Source of the DNA: Sciscionella marina DSM 45152
GTDB taxonomy: Bacteria > Actinomycetota > Actinomycetes > Mycobacteriales > Pseudonocardiaceae
DNA: 64,000 bases
Assembly (NCBI RefSeq): GCF_000379465.1
Contig: NZ_KB905380.1
Coordinates: 248,001-312,000 of the forward strand
Direction of reading: 5' to 3'
The notes under the pieces are model-generated. The model was given only the letters and a program-made list of their open reading frames with translations. It did no database searches and had not been told where the DNA came from. The position numbers and the translations under genes are program-made. Below, piece after piece: positions 26,067-35,389 of this stretch (position 1 is its first letter; each line of letters opens with the position of its first letter).

Positions 26067-27387
26067 ACTCTCGCTGAGCGAGGCGGCCGAGGCGATCGCC
26101 GCACGAACACTGTCCCCCGTCGAGCTCACCGAGGCGACACTGGACCGGATCGCGAGCGAGGACGGGGAACTCGGTGCCTACGTCCTGGTACTTGCCGAAC
26201 AGGCACGCGCGGCGGCCGCCGAGGCGGAGCGGGAGATCGCCGCGGGAAACCACCGCGGGCCGCTGCATGGGATCCCGTTCGCGGTCAAGGATCTCTACGA
26301 TGTCGCCGGGCTGCCGACCACGGCGAGTTCCCTTGCCCGCGAAGGATATCGCGCCGATCGGGACAGCGCCCTCGTCGCGAGGCTGCTCGGATCCGGGGCG
26401 GTACTGCTCGGCAAGACGCACACGCACGAGTTCGCCTATGGACTGACCACCCCGCAGACGCGCAACGCCGTGCGGCGCGACCGGGTCGCGGGCGGCTCGA
26501 GCGGTGGTTCCGCGGTCGCGGTCGCCGCGGGAATGGCGAGTTTCGCGCTCGGCACCGATACCGGCGGATCGATCCGGGTACCCGCCGCGCTGAACGGGAT
26601 CACCGGCTTCAAACCGAGCTACGGCGCACTGTCCCTCGACGGAGTCACCCCGCTTTCCTGGTCGCTCGACCACGCGGGCGTGCTCACCCGTACGGTCCGC
26701 GATTCGGCGCTCGTCGACTCGGTGCTGCGCGGGACCGTGTACCCGGCGGAGGATCTGCGCGGCCTCCGGGTCGGGATTCCGGTGAACTACTACCGCGGCC
26801 GGGTCGATGCCTCGATCGAGGGCGGGGTGCGCGCGGCGGTGGACCGGTTGCGAGAGCGTGGCGCCGAACCGGTCGAGGTCGAGCTGCCGATGACCGAGTA
26901 CATCCGCGCGATCCACTGGGGACTCATGGTTCCCGAGGCAAGCGCGTACCACGCTCGGCTGCTGCATGCGGCACCCGAGCGGTACGGCACCGATCTGCGC
27001 GTGCTGCTCGAGGCGGGCGAGTCGGTCAGCGCGACCGATTATCTGCGCGCCAAGCGAACCCAGGCGGTGTTGCGCCGGCAGTGGGAGGAGCTGTTCGAAC
27101 GGGTCGATGTGCTCGCCGCACCGACTGTGCCGACCGGGGCCGTCCTCGCCGGGCAGCACGCCGTCCACTGGCCGGACGGCGGAACGGAATCGGTGACCGA
27201 CGCCTATGTACGGTTCACCGTTCCCGCCAACCTCACGGGCTTGCCCGCGCTGACCCTGCCCGCGGGCACCGACCGTTCCGGGATGCCCGCGGGCCTGCAG
27301 CTCATCGGCGGACCCGGCGCCGAGCACGCGGTACTGCGCGCGGGACTGGCTGCGGAGACGAGCAGGACGAGGACGGCGACGGGTTAG
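26053..27387 (+). CDS. Amidase-signature family hydrolase
   Basis: 444 residues with the complete Ser-cisSer-Lys triad: Lys in GIPFAVKDLYDVAG, cis-Ser in VAGGSSGGSAVAVAAG and the nucleophile in LGTDTGGSIRVPAALNG. The whole AS domain (residues ~20-435) is present, similar in size to AtzE, AtzF-type and aryl-acylamidase members. It follows and overlaps the small partner gene and precedes a TetR gene by 10 bp. The substrate is probably a small amide or carbamoyl compound, but nothing in the sequence fixes it. Confidence 0.9.
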   Translation: MRANELSLSEAAEAIAARTLSPVELTEATLDRIASEDGELGAYVLVLAEQARAAAAEAEREIAAGNHRGPLHGIPFAVKDLYDVAGLPTTASSLAREGYRADRDSALVARLLGSGAVLLGKTHTHEFAYGLTTPQTRNAVRRDRVAGGSSGGSAVAVAAGMASFALGTDTGGSIRVPAALNGITGFKPSYGALSLDGVTPLSWSLDHAGVLTRTVRDSALVDSVLRGTVYPAEDLRGLRVGIPVNYYRGRVDASIEGGVRAAVDRLRERGAEPVEVELPMTEYIRAIHWGLMVPEASAYHARLLHAAPERYGTDLRVLLEAGESVSATDYLRAKRTQAVLRRQWEELFERVDVLAAPTVPTGAVLAGQHAVHWPDGGTESVTDAYVRFTVPANLTGLPALTLPAGTDRSGMPAGLQLIGGPGAEHAVLRAGLAAETSRTRTATG

Positions 27388-27397
27388 GCTGGCGGTC

Positions 27398-27970
27398 ATG
27401 AGTCCGCGATCCATGGAGCGCCCCGGCGGGCGCAGCGCGCGCGTGCAGGAATCGGTGCACACCGCGGTCCGGGAACTGGAAGCCGAGCAGGGGCGCGCGG
27501 CGCTCACTGTGCCCATGGTCGCCGCGCGGGCCGGGGTCACTCCCTCCACGATCTACCGGCGCTGGGGAGACCTGCGGGAACTGTTCTCCGATGTCGCCGT
27601 CGAGCACCTGCGTCCCGAACAGCCGCCGGAGGATCACGGTGGGCTGCGCGCGGATCTGCGCGACTGGGCCGGGCAGCTCCTCGAGGAGATGAACTCCCAG
27701 CCCGGCCGCGCCGCTATCCGCGACGCCCTGCTCGGTGCCCCGGAAAGCGGCAACGCGGGCCAGTGTTCGGCCTACGCGGCCCAGCAGATCGAGGTGATCC
27801 TGGCGCGCGCCACCGAACGCGGCGAACCCGTGCCCCGGACCGAGACCCTGCTCGACCGGGTGGTGGCGCCGATCATGTACCGCATCCTGTTCCGCCCGGA
27901 CGGTTTGGCCGGTGCCTACGCCGAAGACCTGGTCGACGCGGCACTGGCGGATACCGGGCCCACGGAGTAG
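27398..27970 (+). CDS. TetR-family regulator
   Basis: 190 residues. The helix-turn-helix is LTVPMVAARAGVTPSTIYRR followed by WGDLRELF; the C-terminal half matches the TetR_C domain with RVVAPIMYRILF. It is the third gene of the small-partner/amidase transcription unit. It is the best candidate to bind the inverted repeats at 25860-25925. I take ATG 27398; ATG 27413 is an alternative. Confidence 0.85.
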   Translation: MSPRSMERPGGRSARVQESVHTAVRELEAEQGRAALTVPMVAARAGVTPSTIYRRWGDLRELFSDVAVEHLRPEQPPEDHGGLRADLRDWAGQLLEEMNSQPGRAAIRDALLGAPESGNAGQCSAYAAQQIEVILARATERGEPVPRTETLLDRVVAPIMYRILFRPDGLAGAYAEDLVDAALADTGPTE

Positions 27971-28275
27971 GCCCACCCGCACTGTCCCTCGGCGCGGTGC
28001 GCGGTGAGCCGGGCCCGGGGACAGCGCGTCGAGTTCTTCCCCGGGCAGCGCGAGATACCGTTCCCGGCCGCGCACCCTGGTGTGCGTCCATCCTGGCTGG
28101 CGCAGGATCCGGCGGTGACAGCTGCCCGAACCCGGGCAGCTCGACCGTGCCCGCACCGAAGCGCCGGAACGGCCGGATCGACCTCCTCGCCGACAACACC
28201 GGCCCGGCCCCGATGCACGGACTCTGGGACATCGAGCCCGCCGAGCGGTACGCCGTCGGGCTGATGTGCTGAACG
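27971..28275 (+). other. Intergenic stretch with a possible decayed ORF
   Basis: No complete gene is supported here. From about 28113 to the stop at 28272 the plus strand has strongly GC-biased third positions (SGGDSCPNPGSSTV, then RIDLLADNTGPAPMHGLWDI, ending GLMC), which looks like a once-coding segment. There is no acceptable start or ribosome site and no family I recognise. The minus strand also has short codon-biased stretches. No clear hairpin followed by a T-run was seen. Confidence 0.3.
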
Positions 28276-29082
28276 CTAACGTCCGGAGAACCGGGGCGTG
28301 CGTTTCTCCGCGAACGCCGCGATGCCCTCCTTCGCGTCCTCGGTCGCGAACAGCCTGCCGAGCACGCGTTGTTCGGTGGTGAGCGCGGTACCGAGGGACT
28401 GCTGCACGCCGTCCTCGATGAGGCGTTTGGCCTCGCGGACCGCAAGCGGGGCACCGGAAGCGAATTCCCCGGCCAGTTCGAGGGCGGTGTCCAGCGGGGT
28501 GTCCGTGCGCCGGGTGAGCAGTCCGTGGCGCTCGGCCTCGTCCGGGCGCATGGTGCGGCCGGTCATCACCAGTTCTTTGGTCAGCCGAGTGCCCACGGCG
28601 CGGGCGAGCCGCTGGGTGCCGCCACCTCCGGGCAGCAGGCCGAGTTTCACCTCGGGAAGTCCGAACCGGGCCCGTTCACCGGCGACGAGGAAGTCGCAGC
28701 ACAGCGCGAGCTCGAAGCCGCCACCGAAAGCATAGCCGTTCACCGCGGCGATCGTGGGCTGCGGCAGCGACTCCAACTCCTCGAACACCGAACGGGAAAG
28801 CCGTTGGTAGGCATCGAATTCCGCGGCCGAGGCCTCCCGGTACTCGCCGATGTCCGCACCCGCGATGAACCCGCGCCCGGTCCCGGTGAGCACGAACACC
28901 GCGGTCTCGTCGGCCCGCACTTCGCGGAAGCACTCACCGAGCGCGGTGACCATGGAGCGGGACAGCGCGCCGAGCGCCTCCTCGCGTTCGATGCGCAGCA
29001 CGGTGATCCGGCCATACCTGCTCAGCGCGAGATTCGGATGCGGGCGTTCCTCGCTGTCCGGCACCGGTTCCGCCTCGCTCAT
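28276..29082 (-). CDS. Enoyl-CoA hydratase/isomerase family protein
   Basis: 268 residues. The crotonase signature AAVNGYAFGGGFELALCCDF supplies the oxyanion hole and first catalytic Glu; the second Glu is in FGLPEVKLGLLPGGGGTQRL. Both acids of true hydratases are kept. It is the last gene of a six-gene LacI-headed operon and its start overlaps the CoA-transferase stop by 4 nt, so it probably hydrates an unsaturated CoA ester produced by the upstream enzymes. Confidence 0.9.
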   Translation of the reverse strand: MSEAEPVPDSEERPHPNLALSRYGRITVLRIEREEALGALSRSMVTALGECFREVRADETAVFVLTGTGRGFIAGADIGEYREASAAEFDAYQRLSRSVFEELESLPQPTIAAVNGYAFGGGFELALCCDFLVAGERARFGLPEVKLGLLPGGGGTQRLARAVGTRLTKELVMTGRTMRPDEAERHGLLTRRTDTPLDTALELAGEFASGAPLAVREAKRLIEDGVQQSLGTALTTEQRVLGRLFATEDAKEGIAAFAEKRTPRFSGR

Positions 29083-30275
29083 CCGATCCCGCCTCCGGCA
29101 CGCAGTTCCGCGAGTTCCTCCGCGCTGAGCACTTCGCCGAGCACCTCGGTGGTGTGCTCACCGACCAGCGGCGGCGGGTACCGCAACGACCACGGTGTCG
29201 CGGAAAGCCGGATCGGGCAGCCGATCAGTTCCAGGGTGCCCGCACGCGGATGCTCCACCTCCACGATCAGGTCGTGGCCCTGCTCGCGCAGTTCGTCCAC
29301 GGCTTCCCGGGTGCTGCGCACCTCGGCGCACCAGAGACCGGCCGAGCCGAGCAGCTCGACCAGTTCCGCTGCGGGTTCGCCCACCGTGGCCTGTTCGAGC
29401 GCGCGCTTGATCCCATCCCGCTCGGACCAGGCATCGAGCCCGTCCAGCCCGGTGACCCCGAGCAGCCCGGCGACCGTGGACACCTCGGCCATGGCGAGCG
29501 CGATCCAGCCGTCGGCCGCCGCGTAGATGCCGAAGGGTGCGGACAACCACGCCTGCCCGATGCCCTCGGCCGAACGCTGCCACTCCTGGCGCTGGTTCAC
29601 CATCGCCGAGATCTCCTGGCACTGCAGGACGATCGCGGTGGAGTACAGGTCGACATCGACTCGCTGGCCGATCCCGTGCCGCTCGCGGGCCAGCAGCGCC
29701 GCGAGCACCCCGTTGGCGAGGGTGAGCGCGGTCGAGGCGTCCACCACGGCGGTTCCCGCGGGGGTCGGCGGTTCTCCTGCCCGGCCACCGGCGGCGGCCA
29801 GCCCGGACATCGCCTGGATCAGCAGATCCTGGCCCGGCCGCTGCTGTTCGGCGAACACGGTCTCCCTCCCCCAGCCGGAACCGCCGCAGTACACGATGTC
29901 CTCGCGCACCGAACGGAACGCCTCGTAGCCGAGCCCGAGCCGGTCGAGCACGCCGGGCCGGAAATTCTCCACGACCACATCGCAGCTCGCGCCCAGACGC
30001 AGCAAGGCGTCCCGGGCCGCCGGGGACTTCAGGTCCACCGCGAGCGAGCGTTTGTTCCGGTTCATGGCGAGGAACGCGGCCGAGTCCCCGGCCACGAGAT
30101 CACCCATCATCTCCAGTCCGCGCTCCCACTCCCCTGCCGGGCGCTCCACCTTGATCACATCCGCGCCGAGGTCGGCGAGCGTCTGCGTGGCATAGGGCCC
30201 GAGCATCATCTGAGTGAAGTCGAGGATGCGAATCCCATCGAGGGCTGCGGGCATCTGGGTACTCCTAGTCGTCAT
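29079..30275 (-). CDS. Class III (CaiB/BaiF) CoA-transferase
   Basis: 398 residues from ATG 30275. N-terminal GIRILDFTQMMLGPYATQTL and DLGADVIKVERPAGEWERG, the NRNKRSLAVDLKS segment and the catalytic Asp in GQDLLIQAMSGLAAAGG are all typical of formyl-CoA-transferase-like enzymes. It overlaps the MFS gene (ATGA) upstream and the hydratase downstream. Within the operon both a ligase and a transferase can form CoA esters, suggesting that the substrate is activated by ATP and CoA is then handed between intermediates. Confidence 0.9.
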   Translation of the reverse strand: MTTRSTQMPAALDGIRILDFTQMMLGPYATQTLADLGADVIKVERPAGEWERGLEMMGDLVAGDSAAFLAMNRNKRSLAVDLKSPAARDALLRLGASCDVVVENFRPGVLDRLGLGYEAFRSVREDIVYCGGSGWGRETVFAEQQRPGQDLLIQAMSGLAAAGGRAGEPPTPAGTAVVDASTALTLANGVLAALLARERHGIGQRVDVDLYSTAIVLQCQEISAMVNQRQEWQRSAEGIGQAWLSAPFGIYAAADGWIALAMAEVSTVAGLLGVTGLDGLDAWSERDGIKRALEQATVGEPAAELVELLGSAGLWCAEVRSTREAVDELREQGHDLIVEVEHPRAGTLELIGCPIRLSATPWSLRYPPPLVGEHTTEVLGEVLSAEELAELRAGGGIG

Positions 30276-31585
30276 AGTGCTGCGTTTTTGGTCTGTACCT
30301 TCCGCGGTCCCCTGCCGAACACGGCGAGCGCGAGGACCGGCACGGCGGCGATGGCCGCGCTGAGGCCGAACGCGGTTCCCCAGCCCAGGTAGCCGATCGC
30401 CACCGGGCCGATGATCCCGGCGATGTTCGCGATGAAGTGCACGAAACCCGAAACCGAACCGAAACTGGCCCGCGGCACCACCGGGGCTATGAGCGCGAAG
30501 AACTGGGCGCCGACGATGTAGAGGATGAACACCACCACCGCCATCAACGTCACCGAGGCGGTGGTCGAGTCGACCACGCCCACCCCGGCGAAGGCGATCG
30601 CGACCAGCAGCATGCCGAGCACGACCGTCCACTTGCGCGCGCCGAACACGCCGAACCTCCTGCCGAGAGCGTCGGTGAGCACACCACCGATGGCGAGCCC
30701 GACGAACCCGCACAGCCAGGGGATGGAACCGGTGAAGGCGATGCTGTTCAGATCGAGCCCGTGCGCCTCGGACAGGAAATCCGGGAACCAGTTCAGGAAT
30801 GCGTAGAGCACCCAGGAATAGCCGAAGTACGCGAGCGCGGTGGTGAGCACCACGGGGTTGCGCAGGTACCGCCACCGCGAACCCTCTCCGTTTCCGGGAT
30901 CCACCGGATGCGCGCGTTCCTCGGCGGCCATCTCGGCGATCTCCGCGGGGCGCACCCTGCGGAATCCCTCCGGGCGGTCCCGGACCACGGTCCACCAGCC
31001 GATCACGAACAGCACGCCGATCACGCCCAGGATGATGAACGGGGCCCGCCAGTCGCCGTGGAAGGCGTTCATCAGCGCCACCACGAGCGGGGTTCCGACC
31101 GCCCCGCCGAGCGGAGTGGACGCCTGGGAAAGTCCCATCGCGGTGCCGAGTTGCCGCTGGGGGAACCAGTTGGACATCGTCTTCGCGGTGACCGTCGCCT
31201 GTGGACCCTCACCGAAACCGAAGAAGAACCGGATCACCAGGAAACTCACGAAACCGAACCCGGCCGCGGTCAGTGCGGTGAACAGCGACCACCAGCCAAC
31301 GGCGATCGCCATCACCTTGCGCGGGCCGAACCTGTCCGCCGTGTAGCCGCCGATGAAACAGAACGGCGCGTACCCGAGGAAGAACGCCGCCGAGATCCAG
31401 CCCCAGGAACTCTTGCTGAATCCGTACTCGGCCATGATCACCGGTGCCGCGACCCCGATCGCCGCCCGGTCGGCGTAGTTCAGGCCGAGCACGAGGAAGT
31501 TCATGCTCAGCACGGCCCAGCGATAACGAAGGCCCCCGCCCCGTTCGGTAGGCGCTTTCGTCCGGGTCCCGGCCGGTGTGCTCAT
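30272..31585 (-). CDS. MFS transporter, anion:cation symporter (ACS)-like
   Basis: 437 residues, 12 hydrophobic segments. SMNFLVLGLNYADRAAIGVA in TM1, GGYTADRFGPRKVMAIAVGW after TM2 and FGFGEGPQATVTAKTMSNWF in TM4-5 match the ACS family, whose members import organic anions such as hexuronates, tartrate, phthalate or glucarate. It is embedded by ATGA overlaps between ligase and CoA-transferase genes. It is therefore the operon's probable uptake system for the acid that the ligase activates. Confidence 0.9.
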   Translation of the reverse strand: MSTPAGTRTKAPTERGGGLRYRWAVLSMNFLVLGLNYADRAAIGVAAPVIMAEYGFSKSSWGWISAAFFLGYAPFCFIGGYTADRFGPRKVMAIAVGWWSLFTALTAAGFGFVSFLVIRFFFGFGEGPQATVTAKTMSNWFPQRQLGTAMGLSQASTPLGGAVGTPLVVALMNAFHGDWRAPFIILGVIGVLFVIGWWTVVRDRPEGFRRVRPAEIAEMAAEERAHPVDPGNGEGSRWRYLRNPVVLTTALAYFGYSWVLYAFLNWFPDFLSEAHGLDLNSIAFTGSIPWLCGFVGLAIGGVLTDALGRRFGVFGARKWTVVLGMLLVAIAFAGVGVVDSTTASVTLMAVVVFILYIVGAQFFALIAPVVPRASFGSVSGFVHFIANIAGIIGPVAIGYLGWGTAFGLSAAIAAVPVLALAVFGRGPRKVQTKNAAL

Positions 31586-33117
31586 GGATTGCCGCCTCTC
31601 GCGCAGTCGTCCCCCGGATCCGTCTGAGCACGCCGGAATCGTTCCCGCACCTCGCGGCGCGCCACCTTCCCGGTCGCGGAAAGCGGCAGGGATTCGGTGA
31701 ATTCGACGTGCAGTGGTTTCTTGTATCCGGCGAGCCGTTCCCGACAGGAGCGCACGATCTCCTCGGCGGTGAGCGTGCCTCCCTTGTGCGGCACCACGAC
31801 CGCGGCCACCGACTCGCCCCAGCGCTCGTGCGGTTCGCCGAACACCACGGCCGCCTCCACCCCGGGAACGCCCTCGATGGCGCGTTCCACCTCGGAGGGG
31901 TACACGTTGAAGCCGCCGCTGAGGATCACCTCGCTGGTGCGATCCACGAGGTACAGCAGACCTTCCGCGTCCAGCACACCGATGTCCCCGGTGTGCAGCC
32001 AGCCGTGCTCGTCGGTGGCCGCTCCCGCGCCCCAGTAGCCCGGTGTGACCTGCGGGCCGCGGATGAACACCTCGCCCCGCGTTCCCTCCGGAACCGCTTC
32101 TCCGTCCGGAGCCGCGACAACGACCTCGGTCTCCGGGTGCGCCCGTCCGGCCGAACCGAGCAGCTCCGCGCGCCGGTGCCCGGCCCCGGAGAGCACCGTG
32201 ACCGGGGCAAGCGCTTCGCTGAGCCCGTAGCACTGGTACAGCCGCTCGCCGAACACCGCGCGGGCGCGATCCAGTTCCCTCGGCGAGATCGGGGCCCCGC
32301 CGTAGGGAATCGCGCGCAGCGAGGACAGGTCCGCTCCGGTGCGCTCGGCCTCCTTGGTCAGTTCGCTCAGCATCGTCGGCACCAGCGGAAGCACGCTCAC
32401 CCGGTGCCGTTCCACCAGTTCGAGCACCGCGGCCGGATCGAACCGCGCGACCGGGAGGATCGCGGCGCCGCGGAAGGTGCACGCCGAACCTGCCGAGCCG
32501 CCGAAGTGGCTCATCGGGGCCACGTGCAGCACCACATCCCCGGGACCGACCGGCGGAAGCTCCGCCCAGAAGGCGCGCACCATCGCGGCCCACCCGGTGT
32601 GTGTGACCATGGCCCCCTTCGGGCTGCCCGTGGATCCCGAGGTGTACATCAGCGCGGTCACCGCATCGTCAGGTGGCACGGGTTCCGGTGGCTCGAACCC
32701 AGCGCCATCGGTGTGTTCGGCGAGAAGGCCCTCTCCAGCGTGGATCGTCTGCCACGGGCCCTCGGCCACCGCGCGATGCCCGGGCTCGCAAACCACGGCC
32801 GCCGCGGCACAGTCCGCCGCGATCGCCGCGATCTCCTTGCCGTGCAAGCGATGCCCGACCGCGACTCGCACCAGGTCGGCGAGGAACACGGCGTGGTCGA
32901 GAATCAGCGACTCGGGACGGTTCGCGATCGCGATCACCACCCGGTCCCCGGCCCGCAGCCCGGCGGCACGCAGTTTCGCCGCGCAGGACCGTGCCGCGGT
33001 GCCGAGTTCGGCGAAGCTCAGTGTCTCCCGGACTTCGGCTGTCCCGGCACCGAGTATCGCGGGCGCGCTCGCGTACCGCCGGTGTGCCCGCGCGGTCAGT
33101 TCTCTCGTCGTGGTCAC
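31582..33117 (-). CDS. Acyl-CoA ligase (AMP-forming)
   Basis: 511 residues from GTG 33117, which overlaps the preceding stop by 4 nt. It has TALMYTSGSTGSPKGAMVTH (P-loop), CYGLSEALAP (A5), GWLHTGDIGVLD (A7), DRTSEVILSGGFNVYPSEVE (A8) and the C-terminal LPLSATGKVARREVRE with the catalytic Lys. Overall it resembles medium/long-chain fatty-acid and aromatic-acid CoA ligases. Within the operon it is the entry step for a carboxylate brought in by the MFS protein. The specific acid is unknown. Confidence 0.9.
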   Translation of the reverse strand: MTTTRELTARAHRRYASAPAILGAGTAEVRETLSFAELGTAARSCAAKLRAAGLRAGDRVVIAIANRPESLILDHAVFLADLVRVAVGHRLHGKEIAAIAADCAAAAVVCEPGHRAVAEGPWQTIHAGEGLLAEHTDGAGFEPPEPVPPDDAVTALMYTSGSTGSPKGAMVTHTGWAAMVRAFWAELPPVGPGDVVLHVAPMSHFGGSAGSACTFRGAAILPVARFDPAAVLELVERHRVSVLPLVPTMLSELTKEAERTGADLSSLRAIPYGGAPISPRELDRARAVFGERLYQCYGLSEALAPVTVLSGAGHRRAELLGSAGRAHPETEVVVAAPDGEAVPEGTRGEVFIRGPQVTPGYWGAGAATDEHGWLHTGDIGVLDAEGLLYLVDRTSEVILSGGFNVYPSEVERAIEGVPGVEAAVVFGEPHERWGESVAAVVVPHKGGTLTAEEIVRSCRERLAGYKKPLHVEFTESLPLSATGKVARREVRERFRRAQTDPGDDCARGGNP

Positions 33118-34274
33118 CGGGACTCCCGCACCGGCGCGCGTTCCTGCTCGAGCCGCCGCAGTTCCTCGAGCGCGACGGAAGCGGGTTCGCGGCGCAGCAT
33201 CAGTTCGTGCAACCGGGCCGCGGCGCGCTGCTGGAACACCGGATAGCCCGGTCGCCGGTCCCGTACGAAGGCGGCCATCGTGGTCGGCCCGGTCGCGGTG
33301 AAGAACCCGCCGGTGAGCGCATCGGCCGCCGGATCCTGCCAGGCGGCGCGGTGCCCGGGTTGCCCACCACCGCGCAGATAGACTCCGCGCTGAGAGGCCG
33401 AGGACGCCACCCAGCCGGCGAATCCCGCCGCGGCACCGGGATCCGCGCACCGTGCCGATACCGCGAGCCCGACCCCGCCGAGCAGCGTGCCCGGAACCCG
33501 GTAGCGCGGCGCCTCGGCGAATCGCACCAGTCGTTCACCGTATCCCGCGCGGGAGTAGCTGGAGTAGCCGAAAACCAGAGGCACATAAGCGATCGGCGCA
33601 CCCGAGGCCATCGCGTGCAGTGTTCCGATCGGGTCGCGTTCCAGGGAAACCGGATCCACCAGGTCCAGCAGGGTCCGCAGCTGTTCCCACGCCGCCGCGG
33701 CCACATCCGCTTCGATGCCCTCGTCCGGCCACCAGGACGGACGGCGCGCATCGGCCGGCGCCTCGGTGCCCGCGTGGTGGTGGCACAGGCTCAGCAAGGT
33801 GGACCACAGGTGGGTCGGGTTCGCGGGCAGCTCCGCGGTGACGCCGGAAGGCAGGTGTCGCAGCAGCTCCTCGGTTTCGGCCCAACCGCGCGGTACCGGC
33901 TCGCGGAGCAGATCCGGCCGGTACGCGCTGACCTGGGCGGCCGCGTCCACCGGAAGAGCCCACTGGTGCCCGTGCGCCTGATAGCTGGCGAAGCTCGCGC
34001 CGAGCCCGCCCGCACGAATGTCGGCGAGCACGTCCGCGGCAAGGATTTCGTCGAGCGCAAGCAGGGCACCGCTCGCGGCGGCGGTCCCGGTGAACGGATG
34101 GTCGATGGCGATCAGGTCGTAGCGCGCGGCGAGCTCGGTCACCGGAGTGTCCTCGAACTCCCGCAGCGACCGAGCCTCCCATTCGATGTCCACCCGCCCG
34201 TACTCCGCGGTCGCCGCGCGCAGCGAATCCCGCCCACGCGGGTGGTTCCAGGTCATGCCGAGCAGCCGGGTCAT
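33114..34274 (-). CDS. Solute-binding-protein-like protein without signal peptide
   Basis: 386 residues beginning directly with a strand of the periplasmic-binding fold (LLGMTWNHPRGRDSLRAATA, then YDLIAIDHPFTGTAAASGAL, HQWALPVDAAAQVSAYRPDL). The layout matches family 1 extracellular sugar-binding proteins, but there is no signal peptide, lipobox or Tat motif, and no ABC permease or ATPase gene in the operon. It is therefore predicted to be cytoplasmic. It is the first structural gene after LacI and overlaps the ligase start by 4 nt. It may bind the pathway substrate or a CoA ester inside the cell, which would be unusual. Alternatively the true start lies elsewhere. Confidence 0.7.
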   Translation of the reverse strand: MTRLLGMTWNHPRGRDSLRAATAEYGRVDIEWEARSLREFEDTPVTELAARYDLIAIDHPFTGTAAASGALLALDEILAADVLADIRAGGLGASFASYQAHGHQWALPVDAAAQVSAYRPDLLREPVPRGWAETEELLRHLPSGVTAELPANPTHLWSTLLSLCHHHAGTEAPADARRPSWWPDEGIEADVAAAAWEQLRTLLDLVDPVSLERDPIGTLHAMASGAPIAYVPLVFGYSSYSRAGYGERLVRFAEAPRYRVPGTLLGGVGLAVSARCADPGAAAGFAGWVASSASQRGVYLRGGGQPGHRAAWQDPAADALTGGFFTATGPTTMAAFVRDRRPGYPVFQQRAAARLHELMLRREPASVALEELRRLEQERAPVRESR

Positions 34275-34306
34275 CGGATCCAGTGGTCCCTTCGGGTTCG
34301 GGGTGT

Positions 34307-35350
34307 TCAGTCGGCGGGCGGTGCGGTCGAGGCGCGCACCAGAAGTTCGGGCGGCGGATCGGCGAGCACCAGCTCGGGGCGGCCCGGCTCGTCCAGTACG
34401 AGCTCGACCGCGCGCCTGCCCATCGCGCGCAGCGGAAGGCGCACGGTGGTCAGTGGCGGCCAGGCGTGCGCCGCCGACCAGGCGTCGTGGATGGTGACCA
34501 CGGACAGTTCCTCCGGCACCCGGATTCCCCTCTCGCGGGCCGCGGCGAGCGCCCCGGTACCGAGCACGATGTTCGCGGCGAGCACCGCGGTCGGCTGGGT
34601 TCCGCGGGCCAGCAGCTCACCCATCGCCGCATATCCCGCGGTGGCGTCCCATTCCTGTTCCACGACGAACGCCTCGTCCTCCGTGCCCATCGCGGTCCGA
34701 TATCCGGCCTTGCGGCGTTCGGAGAGATCCGAACCAGGACGGCCACCGAGAAAACCGATCCGCTCATGGCCGAGCTCGCGCAGATGTTCCACCGCGCATT
34801 CGGCGGCCTGTTCGTCCTGCAGACGCACCGAACCGACCTCGGCGAGCGGGCGGCTGTTCACCAGTAGCGTCGGCAGGGTCCGGCTCGCGCGTGCGGCCAG
34901 CGCGGTGTCGAAGTCGAAACCCCCGCCCTGCCACAGCAATCCGTCGATGCGGCCCTCGCCGACGAGCCGGTCGAACGCGCGCCCACCGTCGGCGAGTTCC
35001 CGCGCGTTGGCCAGCAACAGCACCTGCCCGCTGCTGGCCAGGGCCTCCTGGGCGCCCTCGATGATCTCCGCGTGGATCGGGTTGCTCACATCGTGCACGA
35101 CGAGCCCGACCGCTCCGGCTCGCGCCAGCCGCAGCGCGCGGGCGGCACCGTGCGGCACGTAGTTGAGTTCCCGCGCCGCGGCGAGCACCTGTTCCCGGGT
35201 CTCGGCGCGGGTGCGCAACGTACTGTCCCCGTTCAGGATCCGGGAAACCAATCCGACCGAGACCCCGGCCCGGCGGGCCACATCCGCGAGTCCCGGAGTC
35301 GATCCCCGGCCACCGGACGTACCGGTCCGCGAACCACGCCCATCGGCCAC
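34307..35350 (-). CDS. LacI/GalR-family repressor of the downstream operon
   Basis: 347 residues with the N-terminal helix-turn-helix and hinge LADVARRAGVSVGLVSRILN ... LNYVPHGAARALR, followed by the periplasmic-binding-like core (VGLVVHDVSNPIHAEIIEGA; FLGGRPGSDLSERRKAGYRT). Two LacI-type operators sit immediately upstream of its start, so it represses itself and, through readthrough, the SBP-like, ligase, MFS, CoA-transferase and hydratase genes 33 bp downstream. The effector is unknown, and the catabolic context is non-sugar, which is less common for LacI members. Confidence 0.92.
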   Translation of the reverse strand: MADGRGSRTGTSGGRGSTPGLADVARRAGVSVGLVSRILNGDSTLRTRAETREQVLAAARELNYVPHGAARALRLARAGAVGLVVHDVSNPIHAEIIEGAQEALASSGQVLLLANARELADGGRAFDRLVGEGRIDGLLWQGGGFDFDTALAARASRTLPTLLVNSRPLAEVGSVRLQDEQAAECAVEHLRELGHERIGFLGGRPGSDLSERRKAGYRTAMGTEDEAFVVEQEWDATAGYAAMGELLARGTQPTAVLAANIVLGTGALAAARERGIRVPEELSVVTIHDAWSAAHAWPPLTTVRLPLRAMGRRAVELVLDEPGRPELVLADPPPELLVRASTAPPAD

Positions 35351-35367
35351 GGATCCTCCACTCGGTT

Positions 35368-35383
35368 GGTATAACGTTTTACC
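35368..35383. promoter_or_regulatory. LacI-type operator, copy 1
   Basis: GGTATAACGTTTTACC is a palindrome with the AACGTT core typical of LacI-family sites (one mismatched pair). It lies 17 bp upstream of the lacI-family start. Confidence 0.75.
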
Positions 35384-35389
35384 ATTCTT

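Noticed and set aside
30272-32593. Apparent 773-residue fusion of ligase sequence and MFS transporter
   Set aside because: The N-terminal part is an out-of-frame shadow of the CoA ligase. The MFS protein starts at ATG 31585, overlapping the ligase stop by 4 nt.
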